64,000 bases of DNA from 39-52-133 sp035531075 (GTDB lineage Bacteria; Pseudomonadota; Gammaproteobacteria; Burkholderiales; Gallionellaceae): the NCBI GenBank assembly GCA_035531075.1, contig DATKTO010000041.1, forward strand, positions 116,152-180,151, read 5' to 3'. Positions 1 to 8,293 of this stretch are shown here, in pieces. A program made the translations under genes and the position numbers. Every line of letters starts with the position of its first letter. Within the stretch, counting starts at the first letter, position 1. The notes beneath the pieces are model-generated. The model saw only the letters and a program-made list of their open reading frames with translations, had not been told where the DNA came from and did no database searches.

Positions 1-888
1 GGCCTGGCACGTCGTTACCCGCAAAATACACGTCTGTTCGGCAAGGTCACCAACCTGACTGACTACGGCGCATTCGTGGAAATCGAGCAGGGTATCGAAG
101 GTCTGGTACACGTTTCTGAAATGGACTGGACCAACAAGAACGTACACCCATCCAAGGTTGTGCAGCTGGGCGATGAAGTAGAAGTCATGATTCTGGAAAT
201 CGACGAGCAACGCCGTCGTATTTCACTGGGCATGAAGCAGTGCAAGACCAACCCATGGGAAGACTTTGAACTGAACCACAAGAAGGGCGATAAAGTTAAG
301 GGCCAGATCAAGTCTATCACCGATTTCGGCGTGTTTATCGGCCTGGATGGCGGTATTGACGGTCTGGTGCATCTGTCTGACCTGTCCTGGAGTCTGCCTG
401 GCGAGGAGGCTGTGCGCAACTTCAAGAAGGGCGATGAACTGGAAGCCGTTGTTCTGGCAATCGATGTAGAGCGCGAGCGCATCTCCCTCGGTATCAAGCA
501 GATGGATGGTGATCCATTCAGCGGTTTCGTAGTGGGCCATGACAAAGGTGCGATCGTTACTGGTACCGTCAAGTCACTCGATGCCAAGGGCGCGGTAATC
601 ACTCTGGAAGGCGACGTGGAAGCTTACCTGAAGGCATCTGAAGTGTCGGCTGACCGCGTTGAGGATATCCGCAATCACCTCAAGGAAGGCGATAGCGTGA
701 AGGCTGTGATCATCAACGTTGATCGCAAGAACCGCGGTATCAATCTGTCTATCAAGGCGATGGATAAAGCCGATGAAACAGCCGCAATGAAGAAGCTTTC
801 TGCTGAAGATACCAGCTCGGCAGGTACTACCAACCTGGGCGCATTGCTCAAGGCTAAAATGGCCAGCAGCAAGGTGGATGCATCTTAA
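1..888 (+). CDS. rpsA: 30S ribosomal protein S1, C-terminal part (5' end outside window)
   Basis: S1 helps the 30S subunit capture and unfold mRNA during translation initiation. The reading frame is open from the first base, so the N-terminal half is missing; 295 residues are visible. They hold three OB-fold S1 repeats, beginning near residues 11 (RLFGKVTNLTDYGAFVEI), 98 (KGQIKSITDFGVFIGLD) and 185 (VTGTVKSLDAKGAVITL), each closing with an RISLG/GINLS-type strand. These match repeats 4-6 of the six-repeat E. coli protein, followed by a short lysine- and alanine-rich tail. ihfB follows after 11 bases, the conserved proteobacterial rpsA-ihfB order. Identification is very secure. Confidence 0.97.
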   Translation, partial: GLARRYPQNTRLFGKVTNLTDYGAFVEIEQGIEGLVHVSEMDWTNKNVHPSKVVQLGDEVEVMILEIDEQRRRISLGMKQCKTNPWEDFELNHKKGDKVKGQIKSITDFGVFIGLDGGIDGLVHLSDLSWSLPGEEAVRNFKKGDELEAVVLAIDVERERISLGIKQMDGDPFSGFVVGHDKGAIVTGTVKSLDAKGAVITLEGDVEAYLKASEVSADRVEDIRNHLKEGDSVKAVIINVDRKNRGINLSIKAMDKADETAAMKKLSAEDTSSAGTTNLGALLKAKMASSKVDAS

Positions 889-899
889 GAGAGGTAATA

Positions 900-1187
900 A
901 TGACACGTTCTGATCTTATTCTTAAACTGGCTGAGCGTTATCCGCAGCTACTGGGCAAAGATGCTGAGCTGGCCGTCAAGGTGATACTTGATAGCATGGC
1001 GACCACTTTAACCAGTGGTGACCGTATTGAAATTCGCGGTTTCGGAAGTTTCGCCCTGAATTACCGTCCGCCACGCATGGGGCGCAATCCCAAGTCTGGC
1101 GACAAGGTTCAGGTTCCAGCCAAGTACGTGCCACACTTCAAGGCAGGTAAGGAGTTGCGTGAGCGAGTCGATTATCCAGCGGCTTAG
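900..1187 (+). CDS. ihfB: Integration host factor subunit beta
   Basis: Beta subunit of the IHF heterodimer, which bends DNA sharply and acts in transcription, replication and recombination. The 95-residue length and the start MTRSDLILKLAERYPQL are typical. The DNA-binding arm is visible around residues 55-75 (RPPRMGRNPKSGDKV, with the proline that intercalates in this family). An ATG with GAGAGG just upstream sets the start. It lies 11 bases after rpsA and probably shares its transcript. A strong terminator hairpin follows. The only confusion possible is with HU, but the order after rpsA and the MTRSDL start favour IHF beta. Confidence 0.95.
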   Translation: MTRSDLILKLAERYPQLLGKDAELAVKVILDSMATTLTSGDRIEIRGFGSFALNYRPPRMGRNPKSGDKVQVPAKYVPHFKAGKELRERVDYPAA

Positions 1188-1244
1188 ACATTGCCTCTAG
1201 CCTGTTGAAGGGTGAGCCTGTTAAAAGTGGGTTGGGTAGAAAAT

Positions 1245-1285
1245 AAATTGGCGGCCTGTCGAAAGATGGAGCCGCCAATTTTTTT
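1245..1285 (+). terminator. Rho-independent terminator after ihfB
   Basis: An 11-bp perfect stem (AAATTGGCGGC with GCCGCCAATTT) encloses a 15-base loop and runs into a T tract. It ends the rpsA-ihfB transcript before lapA. Confidence 0.8.
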
Positions 1286-1373
1286 GTACCGTGTAAAATA
1301 TGAAGATGATTAATTTAAAATTAATGCACGTCAGCTCTTGCCTGAAATTCTTTATTTCCAGAGGTAGCGATAT

Positions 1374-1646
1374 ATGAAGTATTTGATTTGGTTGTTGCGC
1401 GCCTTTTTGTTTTTAATCTTGCTGAGTTTCGCGGTGAAGAACGATCAGCCTGTCGTGCTGAGTTATTTCTTTGGCTACGAATGGCATGCGTCGCTGGTGC
1501 TGGTGTTGTTGCTGTTTTTTGCGGCGGGTACTGCCATAGGTATGTTGGCGGTTCTGGGGAATCTGCTGCGCCAGCGCAAAGAGATTGCTGCGCTCAAAAA
1601 AGAATTGCGTTTAAAAAATAAAATGAGTGAGGAGATAGAAGAATAA
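1374..1646 (+). CDS. lapA: LapA-family lipopolysaccharide assembly membrane protein
   Basis: Small inner-membrane protein (90 residues, DUF1049/LapA family) that works with LapB in controlling LPS assembly. Two hydrophobic segments are visible at about residues 4-22 and 40-62, followed by a charged cytoplasmic tail rich in Lys/Glu (KEIAALKKELRLKNK) likely to be helical. It sits between ihfB and lapB, the conserved arrangement in gamma- and betaproteobacteria. A GAGG motif precedes the ATG. Family assignment rests on topology, size and neighbours. Confidence 0.85.
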   Translation: MKYLIWLLRAFLFLILLSFAVKNDQPVVLSYFFGYEWHASLVLVLLLFFAAGTAIGMLAVLGNLLRQRKEIAALKKELRLKNKMSEEIEE

Positions 1647-1715
1647 TCAGCGTGCGATGCTGAAATTCTTTTAGACTCATGGTCACTTCCCTCTATTTAA
1701 TCCGGTTTGTCATCT

Positions 1716-2891
1716 ATGGAATTTGAACTTTGGATGCTGCTCGTCTTCCCGCTATTCTTTGCGATGGGATGGCTGACAGCACGTATGGATATCAAGGAGC
1801 TGCTGAGCGAATCCAGCCTTTTGCCGCGCTCCTATTTTCAGGGGCTGAATTTTCTGCTTAATGAGCAACAGGATAAGGCAATCGAGGCTTTTATCGAAGT
1901 GGTCAAGGTAGACCCGCAGACCATAGAGCTGCACTTTGCCCTGGGTAGCCTGTTTCGCCGTCGCGGTGAAGTGGATCGCGCGCTGCGCATGCATCTTAAT
2001 CTGGTTGAGCGCGCGGATCTGGACGAAGATAAAAAGCAGCATGCGCTGTTTGAGCTGGCACAGGATTATCTGAAAGCCGGCATACTGGATCGTGCCGAGC
2101 AAGCCTTCCAGCAGCTGCTGTCTTCGCCCTACGCCAAGGATTCGCTGGATTTTTTGTTGGAAATATATCAGAAGGAAAAGGACTGGCTCAAAGCCATCGA
2201 CATCAGCCAGCGCCTGACTGATGTTACCGGACAATCCCATGGCAAGGAGGCTGCCGCCTTCTATTGCGAACTGGCTACACACGAATTGGCGCGCAAGCAG
2301 ATTGATGCCGCGACCGTACATCTTGAGCAGGCGCTGGAAGTTAATCCCCATGCGGTACGCGCCAACATCATGCTGGGCGATCTGGAAAAAGATGCAGGCA
2401 ATCATAAGCGCGCGATAGAAATCTGGAAGCGCATCGAACAGCAGGACGCGCAGTACCTGCCGCTGGCGGCAGAACGGCTGATGCAAGCACATCGCCAGCT
2501 TGACAGCGAGGATGCGGGTATCGCCCTGTTGCGTGACTACCAGGTGAAATATCCTTCGCAAGATCTGATGAACGTATTGTTCCAGGCGGTGCTGCAGCGC
2601 GACGGTGCGGAAGCCGCATACCAGCTGGTACGCAATGAATTGCAGCGCAATCCCACCCTGCTCGGCCTGGACAAGTTTCTGGAAGCCCGCCTGCTGGAAG
2701 TGACAGAAAAAAATCGCTCCGATGTGGAGTTGGTGAAAAATCTGGTGCACCAGCGAACCCGCTCGCTGGCCATGTATCACTGCTCCAGCTGTGGTTTCAA
2801 GGCGCGCCAGTTTTACTGGCATTGCCCGGCCTGTCATGGCTGGGAAACCTATTCGCCGCGGCGCAACGAAGAAACAGGGTTGCGCATATGA
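1716..2891 (+). CDS. lapB: LPS assembly protein LapB (YciM), TPR protein with rubredoxin-like zinc site
   Basis: In E. coli LapB is an inner-membrane adaptor that feeds LpxC to FtsH and so sets the LPS/phospholipid balance. The 391-residue protein has one N-terminal membrane helix (MEFELWMLLVFPLFFAMGW), a run of TPR helices from about residue 45 to 330 (for example FALGSLFRRRGEVDRALR), and a C-terminal rubredoxin-like knuckle with two CxxC pairs (YHCSSCGF and HCPACHGW). The ATG at 1716 is preferred over an in-frame TTG at 1707 because it begins directly with the membrane helix. The stop overlaps the pyrF start (ATGA), implying translational coupling. Confidence 0.93.
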   Translation: MEFELWMLLVFPLFFAMGWLTARMDIKELLSESSLLPRSYFQGLNFLLNEQQDKAIEAFIEVVKVDPQTIELHFALGSLFRRRGEVDRALRMHLNLVERADLDEDKKQHALFELAQDYLKAGILDRAEQAFQQLLSSPYAKDSLDFLLEIYQKEKDWLKAIDISQRLTDVTGQSHGKEAAAFYCELATHELARKQIDAATVHLEQALEVNPHAVRANIMLGDLEKDAGNHKRAIEIWKRIEQQDAQYLPLAAERLMQAHRQLDSEDAGIALLRDYQVKYPSQDLMNVLFQAVLQRDGAEAAYQLVRNELQRNPTLLGLDKFLEARLLEVTEKNRSDVELVKNLVHQRTRSLAMYHCSSCGFKARQFYWHCPACHGWETYSPRRNEETGLRI

Positions 2892-3589
2892 GCGATCCCA
2901 AAATTATTGTTGCCCTCGATTATCCCGAGGCGCAACCCGCGCTGGAACTGCTCTCGCGTCTTTCGCCATCCCTGTGCCGCCTGAAGATAGGCAAGGAACT
3001 GTTTACCGCTGCCGGGCCGCAGATAGTCGAGCAGTGCATGCAGCGCGGATTCGAGGTGTTTCTCGACCTTAAATTTCACGACATCCCCAACACCACGGCG
3101 CAGGCCTGCAAGGCTGCGGCCAGCCTCGGCGTGTGGATGGTGAATGTGCATGCGCTGGGCGGGCGCAAGATGATGGAAGCAGCGCGCGAGGCGGTTGCAG
3201 CCAGTGCGCGCCCGCCCAAGCTGATCGCGGTGACGGTGCTGACCAGCATGGCGCAGGAAGACCTGGCAGGAATAGGCATTACGGCTACGCCAGCAGAGAT
3301 GGTGTTGCGTCTGGCCACCCTGGCGCGCGATAGCGGCCTGGATGGCGTGGTCTGTTCGGCGCAGGAAGCCGCCGTGTTGCGCCAGCATTGCGGCAGCAAT
3401 TTCAGCCTGGTCACGCCCGGCATTCGTCCGGCAGGTGCGGCAGCTGACGACCAGTCGCGCATCATGACCCCGCGCGCTGCGCTGCAAAACGGCGCCAGCT
3501 ATCTGGTGATAGGCCGTCCCATTACCAGGGCGGCAGATCCATTGTTGGCATTGCAAGATATTTCTAGAGAGATAGGAGAAATGGCATGA
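2888..3589 (+). CDS. pyrF: Orotidine 5'-phosphate decarboxylase
   Basis: Makes UMP by decarboxylating OMP, the last step of de novo pyrimidine synthesis, in the cytoplasm. The 233-residue TIM barrel shows the family motifs: IIVALDYP at the start, KIGKELF near residue 35, the catalytic segment LDLKFHDIPNT near residue 60, TVLTSM near 118, VTPGIRP near 180 and YLVIGRPIT near 207. The ATG at 2888 overlaps the lapB stop, and its own stop overlaps the next ATG at 3586. The frame is open further upstream, but that region is lapB coding sequence. Confidence 0.96.
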   Translation: MSDPKIIVALDYPEAQPALELLSRLSPSLCRLKIGKELFTAAGPQIVEQCMQRGFEVFLDLKFHDIPNTTAQACKAAASLGVWMVNVHALGGRKMMEAAREAVAASARPPKLIAVTVLTSMAQEDLAGIGITATPAEMVLRLATLARDSGLDGVVCSAQEAAVLRQHCGSNFSLVTPGIRPAGAAADDQSRIMTPRAALQNGASYLVIGRPITRAADPLLALQDISREIGEMA

Positions 3590-4533
3590 GTGTTTTGCCA
3601 TCATTTGAAAAGGCCAAAATTCTGGTTGTAGGCGATGTGATGCTGGACCGTTACTGGTTTGGCGACGTCAATCGCATTTCACCGGAGGCGCCGGTGCCGG
3701 TGCTGAAAGTGGAGCGCGTGGAAGAGCGCCCGGGTGGGGCCGCCAACGTGGCAAGGAATATCGCGTCACTGGGCGCGCATTCAACCCTGCTCTCGGTAGT
3801 AGGCGCCGATGAAGCCGGCGACTGCCTGGAGAAACTGCTGACGCAGCATGGCAACATCAATGCATTGCTGCATCGCGACAGCACAATATCCACCACCATC
3901 AAGCTGCGCGCAGTCGCGCGCCATCAGCAGTTGCTGCGCATCGATTTCGAGACCCAGCCCAGCCACGAAGTATTGAATGCCAAGCTGGCTGATTTTCGTG
4001 CCAAGTTGCCGGATGCGGATGTGGTGATCCTGTCGGACTACGGCAAGGGCGGACTCACGCATATTTCCGAGATGATCAAACTCGCCCGCGCGGCGGGCAA
4101 GCCTGTGCTGGTTGATCCGAAAGGCGATGATTACACGCGTTATGCCGGAGCAACCTTGCTGACACCAAACCGCAGCGAGTTCCGCGAGGTGGCGGGCGGC
4201 TGGAAGAGCGAAGCCGAACTGACTGAGAAAGCCGAACGCCTGCGCAAGGAATTGAAGCTGGAAGCCTTGCTGGTGACACGCAGCGAAGAGGGAATGAGCC
4301 TGTATCGTGCCAACGAGATCCTGCACGAACCCACGCAATCGCGTGAAGTGTTCGATGTCAGCGGTGCCGGTGACACCGTGATTGCCACCCTGGCTGTCAT
4401 GCTTGCATGCGGCGCCGAATGGTCGCACGCGGTGCGCATTGCCAACCGCGCGGCCGGTATTGTGGTCGGCAAGCTGGGTACGGCGATGGTCAGCAGAGAT
4501 GAAATTATTCAGGATATGGCCGGGGTCAAGTAA
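3586..4533 (+). CDS. rfaE1: D-glycero-beta-D-manno-heptose-7-phosphate kinase (kinase domain only)
   Basis: PfkB-family kinase that phosphorylates heptose 7-phosphate at C1 for the LPS inner core. The 315 residues match the N-terminal kinase half of E. coli HldE: ILVVGDVMLDRYWFG, the substrate segment RPGGAANVARNIASLG and the catalytic anion hole DVSGAGDTVIATLAVML near residue 255. The adenylyltransferase half of HldE is absent, so this is the split RfaE1 form and the second activity must be encoded elsewhere. The start overlaps the pyrF stop by 4 bases. hldD, which acts later in the same pathway, follows. Confidence 0.93.
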   Translation: MSVLPSFEKAKILVVGDVMLDRYWFGDVNRISPEAPVPVLKVERVEERPGGAANVARNIASLGAHSTLLSVVGADEAGDCLEKLLTQHGNINALLHRDSTISTTIKLRAVARHQQLLRIDFETQPSHEVLNAKLADFRAKLPDADVVILSDYGKGGLTHISEMIKLARAAGKPVLVDPKGDDYTRYAGATLLTPNRSEFREVAGGWKSEAELTEKAERLRKELKLEALLVTRSEEGMSLYRANEILHEPTQSREVFDVSGAGDTVIATLAVMLACGAEWSHAVRIANRAAGIVVGKLGTAMVSRDEIIQDMAGVK

Positions 4534-4583
4534 AGTCTCAGTAGCGATTACTTTTCTCAGGCAATTAATCAAGGGAGCAAAAA

Positions 4584-5582
4584 ATGTATTACATAGTCAC
4601 AGGCGCAGCAGGATTTATCGGTAGCAATCTGGTCAAGGCGCTGAATGATCGCGGCATCAGCAATATCATCGCGGTTGATAACATGAAGCAGGCGGATAAA
4701 TTCAAGAATCTGGTGGACTGCGATATCGCCGATTACATGAGCAAGGAAGATTTCAGCGAGCAGTTGAACGCCGGCATGTTCGACGGCGATGTGGCAGCCA
4801 TCCTGCATCAGGGGGCGTGTTCCGACACCATGGAAACCGATGGCCGCTACATGATGCAGAACAATTACCAGTATTCGCTCGACATCCTGAATTTCTGCCA
4901 GGATGAAGAAATTCCGTTCCTGTACGCGTCTTCCGCGTCGGTATATGGCATGGGCCCCAACTTCACCGAGAGCCGCGAGTTTGAATCGCCGCTCAATGTG
5001 TATGCCTATTCAAAATTCCTGTTCGACCAGATCGTGCGCCGCCGCTGGGATGAGCGCACTGCGCAGATTGTCGGCCTGCGCTATTTCAACGTGTACGGCA
5101 GCCGCGAGCAGCACAAGGGACGCATGGCATCCGTAGCCTATCACTTCTTCAACCAGTATCGCGCGGAAGGCTATGTGAAGCTGTTCGAAGGTTGCGAGGG
5201 CTATGCCAATGGCGCGCAGTTGCGCGATTTTGTGTCGATAGAAGACGTGGTCAAGGTCAATATGCACTTCCTCGACCATCCCGAGCAGTCTGGCATTTTT
5301 AATCTCGGCACCGGCAAGGCGCAGAGCTTTAATGACGTGGCCGTGGCAACGATCAATGCGCTGCGCAGCAACAAGGGCGAAAGCAAATTGACGCTGGAAC
5401 AAATGCACCAGCAACAGCTGATTCGTTACATCACTTTCCCCGAGCAGTTAAAAGGAAAATACCAGAGCTACACCCAGGCGGATATCGCTGCGCTGCGTAA
5501 AATCGGTTATACGCAGCCTTTCTTCAGCGTGGATGAAGGCACGACACGTTATGTGCAGCATTTGCTGTCCAAGGCCGTTTAG
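4584..5582 (+). CDS. hldD: ADP-L-glycero-D-manno-heptose 6-epimerase
   Basis: NADP-dependent epimerase completing ADP-heptose synthesis for the LPS core. The 332-residue SDR-type enzyme has the Rossmann motif VTGAAGFIGSNLVKAL at the N-terminus, ASSASVYG near residue 115 and the catalytic YxxxK (YAYSKFLFDQ) near residue 140. GLRYFNVYGSRE and the C-terminal FPEQLKGKYQSYT are typical of HldD. An AAGGGAG ribosome site 7 bases before the ATG fixes the start. It pairs with the heptose kinase upstream. Confidence 0.95.
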   Translation: MYYIVTGAAGFIGSNLVKALNDRGISNIIAVDNMKQADKFKNLVDCDIADYMSKEDFSEQLNAGMFDGDVAAILHQGACSDTMETDGRYMMQNNYQYSLDILNFCQDEEIPFLYASSASVYGMGPNFTESREFESPLNVYAYSKFLFDQIVRRRWDERTAQIVGLRYFNVYGSREQHKGRMASVAYHFFNQYRAEGYVKLFEGCEGYANGAQLRDFVSIEDVVKVNMHFLDHPEQSGIFNLGTGKAQSFNDVAVATINALRSNKGESKLTLEQMHQQQLIRYITFPEQLKGKYQSYTQADIAALRKIGYTQPFFSVDEGTTRYVQHLLSKAV

Positions 5583-5730
5583 CCAGTACAGTCCCTATTT
5601 GTGTCGCATGCCTGACCCAATATAAGTATATGATATTGTTTAATGTTTTTATGTGAAAGTACAGGTGTGCAGCGTGCGTGTCGGGTGGCGGTTGGCGCCT
5701 GGCTTTTACGGCTGAAGCTATGGAGTGAGT

Positions 5731-6030
5731 ATGAATTTAGACGAACAGGCAATCAATGCGGTTAAAGAGTATTTTGAGTCTATTGCGCAAAATGCGGTCG
5801 ATGTCGTTTACGAAGCAGCCGGTAGCGATATCACCTTTGCCGAATTCATGGATGTGGTGAATCAGAAGATTAACCAGTTCTCCGCCGAACTGGTCGCATC
5901 GGAAGTTTTGCATCTGCCTGCGAAAACCATTGAAAATTACAATGGTGGCGAGGGCATGGATGTGGACGATGTACAGGAGCTCATCGAAAGTGATGATGAG
6001 CTCGATGCCGATGAGGACGATGACGAGTAA
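5731..6030 (+). CDS. Small, strongly acidic protein of unknown function
   Basis: No family recognised. The 99 residues form a helical-looking N-terminal part (MNLDEQAINAVKEYFESI) and end in a tail made almost wholly of Asp and Glu (about residues 78-99). There is no signal peptide or membrane segment. The ATG at 5731 has a GGAG motif at a good distance; a GTG at 5725 in the same frame sits on top of that motif and is unlikely. It is free-standing between hldD and cysM with about 140 bases upstream, so it probably has its own promoter. The acidic tail could bind a basic partner, but nothing in the sequence shows that. Confidence 0.7.
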   Translation: MNLDEQAINAVKEYFESIAQNAVDVVYEAAGSDITFAEFMDVVNQKINQFSAELVASEVLHLPAKTIENYNGGEGMDVDDVQELIESDDELDADEDDDE

Positions 6031-6087
6031 GTCTTTTGCTGCAAGCCACCCATCATGCTGACTACCCAGTCATAAGGAAGCAAGACC

Positions 6088-6975
6088 ATGTACCATTCCC
6101 TCGAAGATTTTGTCGGCAACACACCCCTGGTCAAACTGAAGCGCATCCCCGGTGCGACCTCCAACACCATACTGGCCAAGCTGGAAGGCAATAATCCGGC
6201 GGGCTCGGTGAAAGACCGCCCCGCGGTGTCGATGATCACAAAGGCAGAAGCGCGCGGCGAAATCAGGCCCGGCGATACCCTGATCGAAGCGACCAGCGGC
6301 AATACCGGCATTGCGCTGGCGATGGCAGCGGCGATGCGCGGCTACAAGATGATACTGGTGATGCCGGAGAACCAGAGCATAGAACGCTGCCAGACCATGC
6401 GCGCCTTTGGCGCGGAACTGATTCTGACTGCAAAAGCGGGCAGCATGGAGCTGGCGCGCGACACCGCCGAGCAACTGCGCAGCCAGGGGCGCGGCATCAT
6501 CCTCGACCAGTTTTCAAATCCCGACAATCCGCTGGCGCACTATGAAGGCACCGCGCCGGAAATCTGGCGCGACACGCAGGGCCAGGTCACCCACTTCATC
6601 AGCAGCATGGGTACCACCGGCACCATCATGGGCTGCGCGCGCTACTTCAAGGAGGTTAATCCTGCGATCCAGATCATCGGCGTGCAGCCCGAAGAAGGCG
6701 CGCAGATACCCGGCATCCGCAAATGGCCAGAAGCCTATTTGCCCAAAATCTACAACGCCAAAAATGTGGACGCGCTGGAATATGTGAGCCAGCCTGCGGC
6801 AGAGGAAATGACCCGGCGGCTGGCACGCGAGGAAGGCATCTTCTGTGGCATCTCGTCAGGCGGCGCACTGGAGGTAGCCCTGCGCATTTCGCAGCGCGTC
6901 GAAAACGCGACCATCGTGTTTATCGTATGCGACCGGGGTGACCGCTATCTGAGCACCGGAGTATTTCCTGCCTAA
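6088..6975 (+). CDS. cysM: Cysteine synthase B (O-acetylserine / O-phosphoserine sulfhydrylase)
   Basis: PLP enzyme making cysteine from O-acetylserine and sulfide, or thiosulfate in the CysM class. The PLP lysine lies in NPAGSVKDRPA near residue 40, with the substrate loop EATSGNTGIALA near 70, the phosphate-binding SSMGTTGTIMG near 175 and CGISSGGALEVA near 255. The 295-residue length and the segment KWPEAYLPKI point to CysM rather than CysK. The supplier of O-acetylserine, cysE, lies about 27 kb downstream in the window. The 3' end appears to overlap the next gene by 8 bases. Confidence 0.93.
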   Translation: MYHSLEDFVGNTPLVKLKRIPGATSNTILAKLEGNNPAGSVKDRPAVSMITKAEARGEIRPGDTLIEATSGNTGIALAMAAAMRGYKMILVMPENQSIERCQTMRAFGAELILTAKAGSMELARDTAEQLRSQGRGIILDQFSNPDNPLAHYEGTAPEIWRDTQGQVTHFISSMGTTGTIMGCARYFKEVNPAIQIIGVQPEEGAQIPGIRKWPEAYLPKIYNAKNVDALEYVSQPAAEEMTRRLAREEGIFCGISSGGALEVALRISQRVENATIVFIVCDRGDRYLSTGVFPA

Positions 6976-8233
6976 ACCACAACCCCGTTCTGTCGCCGTC
7001 ATCGGCGGCGGCCCGGCGGGTTTGATGGCAACCGAGGTGCTGAGCCAGCATGGTGTGCGTGTGGAGGTATACGACGCCATGCCGAGTGTCGGGCGCAAGT
7101 TTCTGATGGCGGGCAAGGGTGGCATGAATATTACCCACGCCGAGCCGCTGTCCTCCTTTCTGGATCGCTATGGCTCGCGCCGCGAGCAGATCAAACCCCT
7201 GCTGGATGTGTTCTCGCCGGATGCGCTGCGTGAGTGGATACACGGCCTCGGCATCGACACCTTTGTTGGCTCTTCGGGCAGGGTATTTCCCACGGACATG
7301 AAAGCGGCGCCCTTGCTGCGCGCCTGGCTGCATCGCTTGCGCGAGAACGGCGTGAGCTTTCATATGCGCCACCGCTGGAGCGGATGGAACACTGCGGGCG
7401 AGCTGTGCTTTGCCACAGCCGAAGGGGAGCGCTCGGTGCAGGCCGAGGCTGTGGTGCTGGCGCTGGGTGGCGGCAGCTGGCCGCAACTGGGCAGCGACGG
7501 TGCATGGCTGCCGTTGCTCGATGCGCGCGGCGTATCCATCGCGCCGCTTCGCCCGGCCAACTGCGGTTTTGATGCGGGCTGGAGTGAGCACTTTAGCACG
7601 CGCTTCGCCGGCCAACCGCTGAAAGGCGTGGTGCTTAGCTTTAGCGACGCTGCAGGTTCAGCGCATCGCAAGCAGGGCGACATCATGCTGACGGCAAGCG
7701 GCATCGAGGGCGGGCTGGTCTATGCCCTGTCTGCACCTATACGCGACGAAATCACGGCCCACGGCTCGGCAACGGTTTATCTTGACCTTGCCCCCGGCAA
7801 AAGTCTTGAGCGTGTGCAGGCAGAGGTGGCGCATCCGCGCGGTTCGCGCTCCGTTTCCAGCCATCTGCAAAGCCGGACTGGATTAAAGGCCGTGCAGGTG
7901 GGCTTGCTGCGTGAATGTGTGGCCGCTGAAGATTTTGGACATCCCCTGAGATTGGCGCAGGCAATCAAGATGCTGCCGTTGACATTGCGGGCGCCCAGGC
8001 CACTGCAAGAAGCAATCAGCAGCGCGGGCGGGGTGAGCTTCGACGCGCTCGACAGTCACCTGATGCTGAACGCATTGCCTGGCGTATTCTGTGCGGGGGA
8101 AATGCTGGACTGGGAAGCGCCGACGGGCGGCTATCTGCTGACTGCGTGTTTTGCCAGCGGGCGGGTGGCTGGCACGGGTGTATTGGAGTGGTTGAAGGGG
8201 CATCCGGAAAAGCTAAAGAGGCTCTCTGAATAA
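6968..8233 (+). CDS. BaiN/HI0933-type FAD flavoprotein (TIGR03862-like), probable CTG start
   Basis: FAD-dependent oxidoreductase of the HI0933/BaiN superfamily; the physiological substrate is not known. The dinucleotide fold is VAVIGGGPAGLMATEVL, followed by VGRKFLMAGKGGMNITH near residue 45 and a C-terminal FAD contact (GVFCAGEMLDWEAPTGGY) near 380. The first usual start codons (TTG 7022, ATG 7025) lie inside the GxGxxG motif. The only upstream in-frame candidate after the stop at 6950 is CTG at 6968, with GGAG six bases before it, giving 421 residues. This implies a rare start and an 8-base overlap with cysM. Function is confident to superfamily only. Confidence 0.8.
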   Translation: MPKPQPRSVAVIGGGPAGLMATEVLSQHGVRVEVYDAMPSVGRKFLMAGKGGMNITHAEPLSSFLDRYGSRREQIKPLLDVFSPDALREWIHGLGIDTFVGSSGRVFPTDMKAAPLLRAWLHRLRENGVSFHMRHRWSGWNTAGELCFATAEGERSVQAEAVVLALGGGSWPQLGSDGAWLPLLDARGVSIAPLRPANCGFDAGWSEHFSTRFAGQPLKGVVLSFSDAAGSAHRKQGDIMLTASGIEGGLVYALSAPIRDEITAHGSATVYLDLAPGKSLERVQAEVAHPRGSRSVSSHLQSRTGLKAVQVGLLRECVAAEDFGHPLRLAQAIKMLPLTLRAPRPLQEAISSAGGVSFDALDSHLMLNALPGVFCAGEMLDWEAPTGGYLLTACFASGRVAGTGVLEWLKGHPEKLKRLSE

Positions 8234-8293
8234 AATTTCTTTCCGCTCTGTTTTCAAGTCAGGAGGGGAGTAGCTGATGCGAGACAGGAAAAT

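Noticed and set aside
1752..2837. 361-residue minus-strand frame
   Set aside because: Mirror of lapB; no ribosome site or family match.
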